Assembly (NCBI RefSeq): GCF_014636275.1 | Contig: NZ_BMEB01000001.1 | Span: forward strand, 372,001 to 436,000 | Length of the DNA: 64,000 nt | Reading direction: 5' to 3' | Origin: Cellulomonas carbonis | GTDB lineage: Bacteria > Actinomycetota > Actinomycetes > Actinomycetales > Cellulomonadaceae | Shown here: positions 53,311-62,051 of the stretch, one piece after another | Layout: every line of letters starts with the position of its first letter | How positions within the stretch are numbered: position 1 is the stretch's first letter | The notes under the pieces: model-generated | Database searches by the model: none | Told to the model about the DNA's origin: nothing | The model's input: only the letters and a program-made list of their open reading frames with translations | Made by a program: the position numbers and the translations under genes

Positions 53311-54361
53311 CCGCACTCCGGAGCGGCTGCTCCGCCTCCTCGGCATGGTCGCGTACCTCGACCGTCACCCCGGGGTCGCCGTCGAGGACCTCGCGGCGCA
53401 CTTCGGCGTGAGCCCGGGCCAGGTCCTCAAGGACGTCGACACGCTCTGGATGTCGGGGACGCCGGGGTACTGGCCCGACGACCTCATCGACTTCGACGCG
53501 GCGTCGCTCGAGTCGGGGGTCGTCCGGCTCACGCAGTCGCGCGGCATGGGACGGGCGCTGCGCCTCGGCACGCGCGAGGCCGTGGTGCTCGTGGCCGCGC
53601 TGCGGGCCCTGCGCGAGGCGGTCGGCGACGCGCTGGACCCCGTCGAGCGCGAGGTCCTGACGGGCACGCTCGACGTGCTTACCGCCGCGACGGGGGAGGC
53701 GGCCGCCACGGTCGACGTCCAGCTCGCGGTCGAGGCGGACCCGCAGGTGGTCGCCACCGCCCGGAGCGCGCTGCGCGACGGACGGCGGGTCCACCTGCGC
53801 TACGTCGACGCGTCCGACGCGCTGAGCGAGCGCGACGTCGACCCGTGGCAGATCGTCACGGGCGACGAGCGGTCCTACCTGCAGGCCTGGTGCCACAGCG
53901 CGGGCGGCGAGCGGCTCTTCCGCCTCGACCGGATCCTCGACCTGCGCGTGCTCGACGAGCCCGTGACGCGGCGGCCCGCGCGGGCGCCCGACCCGACCGT
54001 CTTCCGGCCGGCACCCGAGCACGCCGCGGTGACGATCGACCTGTCGGGCCGGGCCCGCTGGGTGGCCGAGCAGCTTCCGGTCGAGGAGACGCTCGACCTC
54101 GACGACGGCGGCTTCCGGGTCACGTTGCGCGTGGCGTCCCGTGCGTGGCTCGACCAGCTCCTGCTCCGGCTGGCGCCGGACGTCCGCGCGGTCCGGCCCG
54201 GGTCGGTGGCGGCCGAGGTCGCCGAGGCGGCCCGTCGTGCGCTGCTCGCGTACGACGACGGGCCGGACCGAGACAGGCCCGACCGTGACGAGCCCGACGC
54301 CGCCGGACCGCGCGCGGGCGGGCCCGAGGACGAGGCCGGTCGACGGCGCGCCGCACGCTAG
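53303..54361 (+). CDS. pafC: WYL-domain regulator PafC
   Basis: 352 residues; same layout as PafB: HTH ([34 protein letters not shown]), WYL domain (DGRRVHLRYVDASDALSERD, DPWQIVTGDERSYLQAWC), WCX domain and an Asp/Arg/Pro-rich tail. The GTG at 53303 gives an 8-base overlap with pafB; an in-frame ATG at 53276 is possible. Its TAG stop forms part of the next -10 box. Confidence 0.92.
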   Translation: MADRTPERLLRLLGMVAYLDRHPGVAVEDLAAHFGVSPGQVLKDVDTLWMSGTPGYWPDDLIDFDAASLESGVVRLTQSRGMGRALRLGTREAVVLVAALRALREAVGDALDPVEREVLTGTLDVLTAATGEAAATVDVQLAVEADPQVVATARSALRDGRRVHLRYVDASDALSERDVDPWQIVTGDERSYLQAWCHSAGGERLFRLDRILDLRVLDEPVTRRPARAPDPTVFRPAPEHAAVTIDLSGRARWVAEQLPVEETLDLDDGGFRVTLRVASRAWLDQLLLRLAPDVRAVRPGSVAAEVAEAARRALLAYDDGPDRDRPDRDEPDAAGPRAGGPEDEAGRRRAAR

Positions 54362-54364
54362 CCT
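54359..54364 (+). promoter_or_regulatory. -10 box overlapping the pafC stop codon
   Basis: TAGCCT; the TAG is the pafC stop. Six bases before GTG 54371. Confidence 0.6.
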
Positions 54365-54370
54365 GACGCC

Positions 54371-54691
54371 GTGCTGTGGTTCACGGTCTGGGCGCTGCTC
54401 GTCGCCGGGACGCTCGTCGGGGCGTTCCTCCTGCTGCGCGACCTCTACCGCCGGGCGCGTCGCCTCCTCGCGGAGCTCGAGCGCAGCTCGGCAGCCCTCG
54501 CGGAGGCGTCGCAGCGCGCCGCCGCCGAGGAGCAGCTCGTGCTGACCGTGCCGGCCCCGGTCGACCTCACCGATCCCGAGCCCGCGCGCGCACGGAGGCT
54601 CCTCGCGCTGCAGGCGAGGGCCCGTCGGCGGGCGGCGCGCGCGGCGCGGCACGAGGCGGCGTACGCGCGGTGGCGCGCGTTCTCCCACTGA
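54371..54691 (+). CDS. Small membrane protein with coiled coil
   Basis: 106 residues, not recognised. One N-terminal transmembrane helix (LWFTVWALLVAGTLVGAFLL), then a charged Ala/Arg/Glu coiled-coil (about 27-60; RRLLAELERSSAALAEASQR), a short Pro-rich break and a very Arg/Ala-rich helix. It is leaderless, placed between pafC and tatA. A small basic tail facing the cytoplasm or nucleic acid is possible but untested. Confidence 0.6.
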   Translation: MLWFTVWALLVAGTLVGAFLLLRDLYRRARRLLAELERSSAALAEASQRAAAEEQLVLTVPAPVDLTDPEPARARRLLALQARARRRAARAARHEAAYARWRAFSH

Positions 54692-54737
54692 TGCCCGGCT
54701 CGACCCACCCTCGCTCGGACGCCGGCGGCGTCCGGAC

Positions 54738-54743
54738 TACGAT
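54738..54743 (+). promoter_or_regulatory. -10 box of tatA-tatC
   Basis: TACGAT, predicting a leader of about 42 bases that contains the AGGAGG site at 54781-54786. Confidence 0.45.
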
Positions 54744-54791
54744 CGGACCACGGGCCGCCCGACCGACGGCGGCGCACGGCAGGAGGCACTC

Positions 54792-55064
54792 GTGAGAATC
54801 CAGGGCTGGCACATCGTCGTCCTGCTGGTCGTGATCGTGCTCCTCTTCGGCGCCAACAGGCTGCCCGACCTCGCCCGGAGCGTCGGCCAGTCGCTGAAGA
54901 TCTTCAAGAACGAGGTCAAGGACCTGCGTGACGACCCCGCGGACGGGTCCACGGGTGCGCGCGGCACGTCCGCCACCTCCACGGACCCGCACCGCACGGA
55001 CGCGCGGGACGGGGTCGACCCCTCGGTGCGCAGGTCCGCCGACGGCGACCGCCCCGGCACCTGA
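54792..55064 (+). CDS. tatA: Twin-arginine translocase subunit TatA
   Basis: 90 residues; a short transmembrane helix (IVVLLVVIVLLFGANRLPDL) with the FGxxxLPxL motif, then an amphipathic helix (ARSVGQSLKIFKNEVKDL) and a charged tail. GTG with AGGAGG upstream. Co-operates with TatC to export folded proteins. Confidence 0.95.
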   Translation: MRIQGWHIVVLLVVIVLLFGANRLPDLARSVGQSLKIFKNEVKDLRDDPADGSTGARGTSATSTDPHRTDARDGVDPSVRRSADGDRPGT

Positions 55065-55083
55065 GGCCGGCCGCCGAACGTCC

Positions 55084-55917
55084 GTGCCGTCCGTGCCGTC
55101 CGCGCTTCCCCGTCGTGCGCCGCGAGGGGTGAACCCCGAGGGGCGCATGCCGTTGCGCGAGCACCTGCGCGAGCTGCGCCGGCGCACCGTGCTCGCGGCG
55201 CTCGGGCTCGTCGCGGGCGGCGTCGTCGGCTGGGTCCTGTACGACCCGGTCCTGGCGGCCCTCCAGGAGCCGCTGCTCTCCGTCGAGCGCGAGGGGCTCG
55301 TCGCGCTGAACTTCGCGGGCGTCGCGACGTCGTTCGACATGAAGGTCAAGGTCTCGCTCTTCCTGGGCGTGCTCGTGTCGAGCCCGTGGTGGCTGCTCCA
55401 GCTGTGGCTGTTCATCACGCCCGGCCTGACGCGTCGTGAACGGCACTACGCCGTCGCCTTCCTGGCCGCCGCGACGCCGCTCTTCCTGGCCGGTGCGTGG
55501 CTCGCGTGGCGCGTGCTGCCGAACGCGGTCGCGCTGCTCACCGAGTTCACGCCGGAGGGGTCGGCGAACCTCATCGACGCGCAGCTCTACCTCAGCTTCG
55601 TCATGCGCGTGCTGCTGGCGTTCGGCGTCGCGTTCCTGCTGCCCGTCGTCATGGTGGGGCTGACGTTCGCGGGTCTCGTGCGGGCGACGACGTGGCTGCG
55701 CGGCTGGCGCTGGGCCGTGCTCCTCGTCTTCACCTTCGCGGCGTTCGCGACGCCGACCCCCGACGCGATCACGATGATCCTCCTGGCTCTGCCGATGGTC
55801 GGGCTGTACTTCCTCGCGGTCGGCGTCTGCGCGCTGCGTGACCGTCGCCGCGACGCGCGGCGCATCGCCGACGGTCTTCCGCCCCTCGCGGGAACCGGCC
55901 GCGGCGACGACGGGTGA
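55084..55917 (+). CDS. tatC: Twin-arginine translocase subunit TatC
   Basis: About 277 residues with six transmembrane helices. MPLREHLRELRRR near the N-terminus is the twin-arginine recognition motif, with FNFAGV-like (ALNFAGVATS) and conserved Glu (LLTEFTPEGS). The start is uncertain: GTG 55084, GTG 55129 and ATG 55147 are in frame. GTG 55084 is listed because actinobacterial TatC usually carries residues before NPEGRMPL; GTG 55129 is nearly as likely. The TCCGTGCCG duplication at 55081-55098 lies in this start region. Confidence 0.9.
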   Translation: MPSVPSALPRRAPRGVNPEGRMPLREHLRELRRRTVLAALGLVAGGVVGWVLYDPVLAALQEPLLSVEREGLVALNFAGVATSFDMKVKVSLFLGVLVSSPWWLLQLWLFITPGLTRRERHYAVAFLAAATPLFLAGAWLAWRVLPNAVALLTEFTPEGSANLIDAQLYLSFVMRVLLAFGVAFLLPVVMVGLTFAGLVRATTWLRGWRWAVLLVFTFAAFATPTPDAITMILLALPMVGLYFLAVGVCALRDRRRDARRIADGLPPLAGTGRGDDG

Positions 55918-56831
55918 GCGGCCTGCGCCTCGGCGTCGTCGTCAATCCCACCGCGGGGCAGGGACGCGGGGCGGCCCGCGGGCAGAGGCTCCTCGACGCC
56001 GCACGCGGCCGCGGGCACGAGGTCGTCGACCTGTCGGCCGACGACGCAGCGACGGCCGTGCTGCACGCACGGCAGGCCGTCGTCGACGGGCTCGACGCGC
56101 TCGTCGTCGTGGGCGGGGACGGCATGGTGCACCTCGGGGCGAACGTCGTCGCGGGGACCGACCTGCCGCTCGGCGTCGTGCCGGCCGGGAGCGGGAACGA
56201 CATCGCGGGCGTGCACGGGCTGCCCGTGCACGACGCCGACGGCGGTCTGGCCGCCGTCGAGCGCGGACTCGAGTCGGGCGGACGCCTCGTCGACGCCGTC
56301 GCGGTCGGTCCACCCGACTACTCGGCCCGCGAGTGGTACCTCGGCGTGCTGTCGTGCGGCATCGACGCCGCCGTGAACGCGCACGCGAACGGCCTCGCGT
56401 GGCCGAGGGGACGCGCGAAGTACGTCCGCGCGCTCCTCGCCGTGCTCGGCGGGTTCCGGCCCTACGGCTACCGGCTCACGCTCGACGACACGACGTGGGA
56501 GTCGACCGGGTCGCTCGTCGCCGTCGCGAACGCCCCGAGCTTCGGCGGTGGGATGCGGATCGCGCCCGCGGCGCGCATGGACGACGGCCTCCTCGACGTC
56601 CTGGTCGCCGGGCCGCTCAGCCGCGCCGAGCTCCTGGCCGTCTTCCCCCGCGTCTACTCGGGGACCCACGTGGACCACCCGGCCTGCACGGTGCTGCGCA
56701 CGCGCCGCGTGCTCGTCGAGCACAGCCCGGTCGGGCCCGTGCCGCCCGTCGCCTTCGCCGACGGCGAGCGCCTCGGGCCGCTGCCGATGCTCGCCGAGGT
56801 CCATCCCGGGGCCGTGCGGCTGCTCGCCTGA
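55914..56831 (+). CDS. Diacylglycerol/lipid kinase family protein
   Basis: 305 residues. DAGK-catalytic motifs VVVGGDGMVH and VVPAGSGNDIAG, NPTAGQGRGAARGQ at the N-terminus, and a C-terminal beta domain (SFGGGMRIAPAARMDDGLLD). Members phosphorylate lipids such as diacylglycerol. The GTG overlaps the tatC stop. Substrate not determined; a role in phospholipid recycling is inferred. Confidence 0.88.
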   Translation: MSGLRLGVVVNPTAGQGRGAARGQRLLDAARGRGHEVVDLSADDAATAVLHARQAVVDGLDALVVVGGDGMVHLGANVVAGTDLPLGVVPAGSGNDIAGVHGLPVHDADGGLAAVERGLESGGRLVDAVAVGPPDYSAREWYLGVLSCGIDAAVNAHANGLAWPRGRAKYVRALLAVLGGFRPYGYRLTLDDTTWESTGSLVAVANAPSFGGGMRIAPAARMDDGLLDVLVAGPLSRAELLAVFPRVYSGTHVDHPACTVLRTRRVLVEHSPVGPVPPVAFADGERLGPLPMLAEVHPGAVRLLA

Positions 56832-56911
56832 CGGCTCGCACCCGCGACGGCCGCCCGGGCACGCACCTCCCGCCACGTGCCGCTCCACGGGCTCGCGGCG
56901 CCCCGGCTGCC

Positions 56912-56917
56912 TAGGCT
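56912..56917 (+). promoter_or_regulatory. -10 box of the HelY-like gene (leaderless)
   Basis: TAGGCT six bases before ATG 56924. Confidence 0.6.
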
Positions 56918-56923
56918 GACCGC

Positions 56924-59725
56924 ATGTCCTCGCCAGCCGAGCGGTACGCCGCGTCCCGACGTCGAGCGGCCGAGCAGCGGACCCGTCTCGCGACCTTCGC
57001 CCGCGAGCTGGAGTTCGAGCTCGACGACTTCCAGCGCGAGGCCTGCGCCGCGCTCGAGGGCGGTCGCGGCGTGCTCGTGGCGGCGCCGACCGGTGCGGGG
57101 AAGACCGTCGTCGGCGAGTTCGCGGTGCACCTCGCGCTCGAGCAGGGTCGCAAGGCGTTCTACACGACGCCCATCAAGGCGCTGAGCAACCAGAAGTACG
57201 GCGACCTCGTGCGCCGTCACGGGGTCGACGACGTCGGCCTGCTCACGGGTGACACGACGGTCAACGGGGACGCGCCCGTCGTCGTCATGACGACCGAGGT
57301 GCTCCGCAACATGCTGTACGCCGGGTCGCCCGCGCTCGAGGGCCTCGCGTACGTCGTCATGGACGAGGTGCACTACCTCGCCGACCGGTTCCGCGGGCCG
57401 GTGTGGGAGGAGGTCATCATCCACCTGCCCGACGACGTGCAGCTCGTGTCGCTGTCCGCGACGGTCTCGAACGCCGAGGAGTTCGGCGACTGGCTCACGA
57501 TGGTGCGGGGCGACACCGCCGTCGTCGTGAGCGAGGTCCGGCCCGTCCCGCTGTGGCAGCACGTGATGACGCGTGACGGCCTGTTCGACCTCTACGCGGG
57601 CCACGTCGACCCGACGGCACCGGGCGTCGACCCGCCCATCAACCCCGACCTGGCGCAGACGCTGCGCCGGCTCGAGCGCGCCGAGGGCCCGCACCGCGGG
57701 GGAGCGGGGGACCGCGGCTTCCGCGGCCGCGGCGGGCGGCGGGTCGCGACGGGGCTCCGCCGACCGGCACCGCGCTTCGCCGTCGTGGACGTGCTGGACC
57801 GCGAGGCGCTCCTGCCCGCCATCTTCTTCGTCTTCTCGCGCGCCGGGTGCGACGCCGCCGTGCAGCAGTGCGTCCGCGCGGGTCTGCGGCTCACGACCGC
57901 GGAGCAGGAGGCGGAGATCCGCCGCGTGGTCGAGCAGCGGTGCGCCGCGGTGCCCGCGCAGGACCTCGCGGTCCTCGGCTTCTGGGAGTGGAGCCAGGCG
58001 CTCGAGCGCGGGATCGCGTCGCACCACGCGGGTCTCCTGCCGCTGTTCAAGGAGACCGTCGAGGAGCTCTTCTCGCGCGGTCTGGTCAAGGTCGTGTTCG
58101 CGACCGAGACGCTCGCGCTGGGGATCAACATGCCCGCACGGTCGGTCGTCCTCGACAAGCTCACCAAGTGGGACGGGTCGGCCCACGTCGACATCACGCC
58201 CGGCGAGTACACGCAGCTGACCGGCCGCGCCGGGCGGCGCGGGATCGACGTCGAGGGGCACGCCGTCGTCGTCGACCACGGCGCGCTCGACCCGACGGCC
58301 CTCGCGGGCCTCGCCTCACGCCGGACCTACCCGCTCCGGTCGAGCTTCCGGCCGACGTACAACATGGCGGTCAACCTCGTCGCGCAGGTCGGTCGCGAGC
58401 GCGCGCGCGAGGTGCTCGAGACGAGCTTCGCGCAGTTCCAGGCCGACCGTGCCGTCGTGGGGCTCGCGCGGCAGGCGCAGGCGCACGCGGAGGCGCTCGA
58501 CGGCTACGCCGAGGCGATGCGCTGTCACCTCGGAGACTTCGCGGAGTACGCCCGCCTTCGCCGTCAGCTCACCGAGCGTGAGCAGGACCTCTCGCGCGAG
58601 GCGGCGCGGGCGCGGCGCGCGGAGGCCCTCGCGAGCCTCCAGCGGCTGCGCGTGGGCGACGTCGTCGAGATCCCGGCGGGGCGGCGCGCGGGCTACGCCG
58701 TCGTGCTCGACCCGGGACGCGACGCGGGGCTCGACGGCCCGCGTCCGACCGTCCTCACGTCGGAGCGCCAGGTGCGCACGCTCTCCGCGACCGACCTGGA
58801 CCGCGGTGTGCGCACCGTGACGACCGTGCGGGTCCCGCGGCAGTTCTCACCGCGCAACGCCGCGCACAAGCGCGACCTCGCCTCGGCGATGCGCAGCGCG
58901 CTCGCCGACCCGGGACGCGGCGCGCACGGCGACCGGACCGGACGTGAGGTACGGCCCGCGGCCGACGACGCGACCCTCGCCGGGCTGCGACGCCGGCTGC
59001 GGAGCCATCCGTGCCACGGCTGCTCCGAGCGTGAGGACCATGCGCGCTGGGCCGAGCGGTACCACCGGCTCAAGCGCGAGCACGACGCGCTGGTCCGCCG
59101 GATCGAGGGTCGGACGAGCTCGATCGCACGGGTCTTCGACCGCATCTGCGACGTGCTCACCGTGTCCGGGTACCTCGAGGAGGTCGACGACGAGGCGGGC
59201 CCCCGGCTGCGGGTGACCGACTCCGGGCGGTGGCTGCGCCGCCTGTACGCCGAGAGCGACCTGCTCGTCGCGGAGTGCCTGCGGCGCGGCGTGTGGGACG
59301 GCCTGGACGCTCCCGGCCTCGCCGCCGTCGTCTCGACGGTGGTGTTCGAGGCACGCCGTGAGGAGCGCGAGACCGCGCCGCAGGTCCCGGGTGGCCCGCA
59401 GGGTCGGCTCGGCCGCGCGATCGACGAGACGGTGCGCATCTGGTCGCACGTCGAGGACCTCGAGCTCGCGCACCGGCTCCAGACCACGAGGCCCGTCGAC
59501 ACGGGCCTCGTCGAACCCGTGCACCGCTGGGCGTCGGGGCGGAGCCTCGGCGCGGTGCTCCAGGGCACCGACCTCGCCGCGGGCGACTTCGTGCGCTGGT
59601 GCAAGCAGGTGATCGACCTGCTCGACCAGATCGGTCAGGCGGCGCCGACCCCCGCGACACGTGCGGCCGCGCGCCGAGCGGTCGACCAGCTCCGCCGAGG
59701 GGTCGTCGCGTACAGCTCGGTGTGA
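56924..59725 (+). CDS. helY: Ski2-like DEVH-box RNA helicase (HelY-like)
   Basis: 933 residues. Walker A APTGAGKT (54-61), TPIKALSNQKY (Ia), DEVH (147-150), SATVSN (III) and TGRAGRRGID (VI) mark a Ski2/Mtr4-type helicase. A Gly/Arg-rich insert (about 260-275) and a C-terminal DSHCT-like domain follow. The same position after tatC is held by helY in mycobacteria, as I recall. Probably acts on structured RNA. Confidence 0.9.
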   Translation: MSSPAERYAASRRRAAEQRTRLATFARELEFELDDFQREACAALEGGRGVLVAAPTGAGKTVVGEFAVHLALEQGRKAFYTTPIKALSNQKYGDLVRRHGVDDVGLLTGDTTVNGDAPVVVMTTEVLRNMLYAGSPALEGLAYVVMDEVHYLADRFRGPVWEEVIIHLPDDVQLVSLSATVSNAEEFGDWLTMVRGDTAVVVSEVRPVPLWQHVMTRDGLFDLYAGHVDPTAPGVDPPINPDLAQTLRRLERAEGPHRGGAGDRGFRGRGGRRVATGLRRPAPRFAVVDVLDREALLPAIFFVFSRAGCDAAVQQCVRAGLRLTTAEQEAEIRRVVEQRCAAVPAQDLAVLGFWEWSQALERGIASHHAGLLPLFKETVEELFSRGLVKVVFATETLALGINMPARSVVLDKLTKWDGSAHVDITPGEYTQLTGRAGRRGIDVEGHAVVVDHGALDPTALAGLASRRTYPLRSSFRPTYNMAVNLVAQVGRERAREVLETSFAQFQADRAVVGLARQAQAHAEALDGYAEAMRCHLGDFAEYARLRRQLTEREQDLSREAARARRAEALASLQRLRVGDVVEIPAGRRAGYAVVLDPGRDAGLDGPRPTVLTSERQVRTLSATDLDRGVRTVTTVRVPRQFSPRNAAHKRDLASAMRSALADPGRGAHGDRTGREVRPAADDATLAGLRRRLRSHPCHGCSEREDHARWAERYHRLKREHDALVRRIEGRTSSIARVFDRICDVLTVSGYLEEVDDEAGPRLRVTDSGRWLRRLYAESDLLVAECLRRGVWDGLDAPGLAAVVSTVVFEARREERETAPQVPGGPQGRLGRAIDETVRIWSHVEDLELAHRLQTTRPVDTGLVEPVHRWASGRSLGAVLQGTDLAAGDFVRWCKQVIDLLDQIGQAAPTPATRAAARRAVDQLRRGVVAYSSV

Positions 59726-59783
59726 CGGCCGCCGTGCCCGCGTCGCGGGGGAGCGACAGCGCGGACGTGTCGGCGGGGTGGGC

Positions 59784-59789
59784 TACCGT
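59784..59789 (+). promoter_or_regulatory. -10 box of the amidohydrolase gene (leaderless)
   Basis: TACCGT six bases before GTG 59796. Confidence 0.55.
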
Positions 59790-59795
59790 CGCGGC

Positions 59796-61424
59796 GTGAC
59801 CTCGACGCTCTACCGCAACGGTGTCGTCCACTCGCCCGCGGACCCGTTCGCGGAGGCGGTGCTCGTCGCGGACGGCCGCGTGGCCTGGCTCGGCGCCGAG
59901 GACAGCGTGCACACCGTCCTGGACGGTGCGGACGAGGTGGTCGACCTGGACGGCGCCCTCGTGACCCCCGCCTTCGTCGACGCGCACGTGCACCTGCTCG
60001 AGACGGGTCTCGCGCTCGGCACGGTGGACCTCGGCGTCGGCGCGGGTGTCCGGTCGCTCGCGGACGCGCTCGACCTCGTCGCCGCCGCAGCCCGGCGGAC
60101 GGAGGGCGGCGTGCCGGTCCTCGGGCACGGCTGGGACGAGACGGCCTGGCCCGAGGGGCGCCCGCCCACGCGTGCGGAGCTCGACCGTGCCTCCGGCGGC
60201 GCCCCGGTCCACCTCATGCGGGTCGACGTCCACTCGGCCGTGGTCTCGACGGCGATGGCGCACGACGCGGGGTGCGTCGGGCTGCCCGGCTGGCGCGAGG
60301 ACGGCCTGCTGACAGGGCAGGCGCACGAGCGCGCACGCGCGTCGACCCGGGACGTCGGCGACCTCGCGCGCGAGGGCCTCTACCGGCGAGCGCTCGGCGC
60401 CGCCGCGGCGGCGGGCGTCGTCGCGGTCCACGAGCACAGCAGCCCGTCGCTCGACACCCGCGTGGGCCTCGCCCTCGCGCTCGCGCTCACCGCCGACGCC
60501 GGTTCCGCGCTGCCGCTCGTCGTCGGGTACCGCGCCGAGGCGTGCCGCACGGTCGAGGACGCGCGCGAGCTGCTCGCGGCCGTGCCCGGTCTGACCGGGA
60601 TCGGCGGCGACCTGACGGTGGACGGCTCGCTCGGGTCGCGCACCGCGGCGCTGCGCGAGCCCTACGCCGACGCACCCGGCTCGGGGGCGCTGTCGCTCGA
60701 CGCCGACGCGGTCGAGGCGCATCTCCTCGCCGTCACGGCCGCAGGGGCGCACGCCGCGTTCCACGCGATCGGGGACCGGGCGCTCGACGCGGTCCTCGCG
60801 GGCACGGCGGCCGCCGCCGCGGGACCCCTGGGCGTGCGCGTACGCGGCGCGGGCCACCGGGTCGAGCACGCGGAGCTGCTGGACGACGACGGCGTCGCCC
60901 GCCTCGCGTCGCTCGGCCTGACGGCGAGCGTCCAGCCCGCGTTCGACCACCGCTGGGGTGGCCCGGACGGCATGTACGCGCAGCGCCTCGGCCGTGCACG
61001 GGCGGCACGCATGAACCCGTTCGCGGCGCTCGCTGCCGCCGGGGTGCCGATGGCCCTCGGGTCGGACTCGCCGGTGACACCCCTCGACCCGTGGGGGGCG
61101 GTGCTCGCCGCCGTGACGCACCGGACCCCGGAGCACCGGATCTCCGCCCGGGCCGCGTTCCGCGCGCACACGCGTGGCGGCTGGCGGGCCGCGGGCCTCG
61201 ACGGCACGGGTGCGGGTGAGGTGCGCCTCGGCGCGCCCGCCCACCTCGCCGTCTGGGAGGCCGTGAGCCTCGCGGTCCAGGCGCCGGACGCGCGTCGCGC
61301 GTGGTGGAGCACCGACCAGCGCGCCGGCACGCCGTTGCTCCCCGAGCTGGGGGCGGACGTCCCCGCCCCGCGGTGCCTCCGGATGCTGCGCGACGGGGTC
61401 GTCGTGCACGACGCCCTGGGGTAG
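59796..61424 (+). CDS. Amidohydrolase family protein (YtcJ-like)
   Basis: 542 residues. Metal-binding HxH in PAFVDAHVHLLETG, the second His and Asp motifs (HAAFHAIGDRALD, ALGSDSPVTPLDPWG) and the family tail with VVHDALG. Metal-dependent amide hydrolase of unknown substrate. GTG 59796 is favoured over the longer upstream frame by the -10 box. TAG stop. Confidence 0.82.
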   Translation: MTSTLYRNGVVHSPADPFAEAVLVADGRVAWLGAEDSVHTVLDGADEVVDLDGALVTPAFVDAHVHLLETGLALGTVDLGVGAGVRSLADALDLVAAAARRTEGGVPVLGHGWDETAWPEGRPPTRAELDRASGGAPVHLMRVDVHSAVVSTAMAHDAGCVGLPGWREDGLLTGQAHERARASTRDVGDLAREGLYRRALGAAAAAGVVAVHEHSSPSLDTRVGLALALALTADAGSALPLVVGYRAEACRTVEDARELLAAVPGLTGIGGDLTVDGSLGSRTAALREPYADAPGSGALSLDADAVEAHLLAVTAAGAHAAFHAIGDRALDAVLAGTAAAAAGPLGVRVRGAGHRVEHAELLDDDGVARLASLGLTASVQPAFDHRWGGPDGMYAQRLGRARAARMNPFAALAAAGVPMALGSDSPVTPLDPWGAVLAAVTHRTPEHRISARAAFRAHTRGGWRAAGLDGTGAGEVRLGAPAHLAVWEAVSLAVQAPDARRAWWSTDQRAGTPLLPELGADVPAPRCLRMLRDGVVVHDALG

Positions 61425-61681
61425 GTGGCCGGCCGACGGTGCGGTCCCGCTGCGCCGACCGGGTGAGCTGACGGTCGACGGTGCTGCGGTGCCTGGCTGC
61501 GCGGTGAGCGGTCGTCCGACGCCGTGTCGGTGCGCGGCCGCCGTCCGGCGAGCGGTCCGACGGCCGCAGGCGGACCCAGGGGACGACACGCCGGACGACA
61601 CGCCGAGACCGCGATGGGACACGCCGTCCAGAGCAGGCGCCGTGACCAGCGAGAACGGCGCTGACCTGGACCAACGGCCCC
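61425..61681. other. Gene-free region, first part
   Basis: No convincing coding frame. It contains a 12-bp tandem duplication GACGACACGCCG (61582-61593 and 61594-61605). No terminator hairpin as strong as those elsewhere was found after the amidohydrolase. Confidence 0.5.
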
Positions 61682-61709
61682 TTGACTGGTTCCCGGGAGT
61701 CGCTATGTT
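61682..61709 (+). promoter_or_regulatory. Consensus-like promoter in the gene-free region
   Basis: TTGACT (61682-61687), 16 bases, TATGTT (61704-61709). Both boxes are the best match to the main sigma-factor consensus in the window. A transcript from about 61716 has no annotated product. Confidence 0.6.
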
Positions 61710-62039
61710 CGCCGTGTTCCCCCCGCAGATCGCGGCGCCGCTCGCGCGGCGCGCTCATGACGGAGGGCGCCGGCTGGGCCCGCGTGTTCAGTAGACAACG
61801 GACGACGACCTCCGGGACGACGTCCGGTCCGAAGGACACGCGGGCCTACCGCCCGGTGGCCCCCGCCGGGACGTGCCGGTGTCTCGGCCGGCCTCGTCCG
61901 CAGGAGGGGCTCCCACCCCCGGGTGCTTCCTCCCCAGCGACGCACGGGACGGCCACCGGGGAGGACATCCACGATCGCGCGCGTGCCGGTGCCGTCCGGT
62001 GCGTGCGGATGCGCGCGTGGGCGTCGCGGGCGGCACGGG
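61710..62039 (+). other. Possible unannotated transcript before lnt
   Basis: About 330 bases without a credible gene. A six-C run is followed by GC-rich stems. CCCGCGTGT near 61779 can pair with ACACGCGGG near 61838. A frame from ATG 61757 (96 codons) lacks the codon bias of its neighbours. It could hold a small RNA or be a long leader; nothing in it was recognised. Confidence 0.35.
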
Positions 62040-62045
62040 TAGCCT
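62040..62045 (+). promoter_or_regulatory. -10 box of lnt (leaderless)
   Basis: TAGCCT six bases before GTG 62052. Confidence 0.6.
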
Positions 62046-62051
62046 GAGCCG

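Noticed and set aside
61710..61760. 6C-type RNA
   Set aside because: One six-C run is present, but the paired C-rich hairpins of that family could not be drawn convincingly.
61682..62047. 121-codon frame in the gap before lnt
   Set aside because: Its ATG candidates have no ribosome site, third codon positions lack the strong GC bias of neighbours, and it overlaps the promoter.
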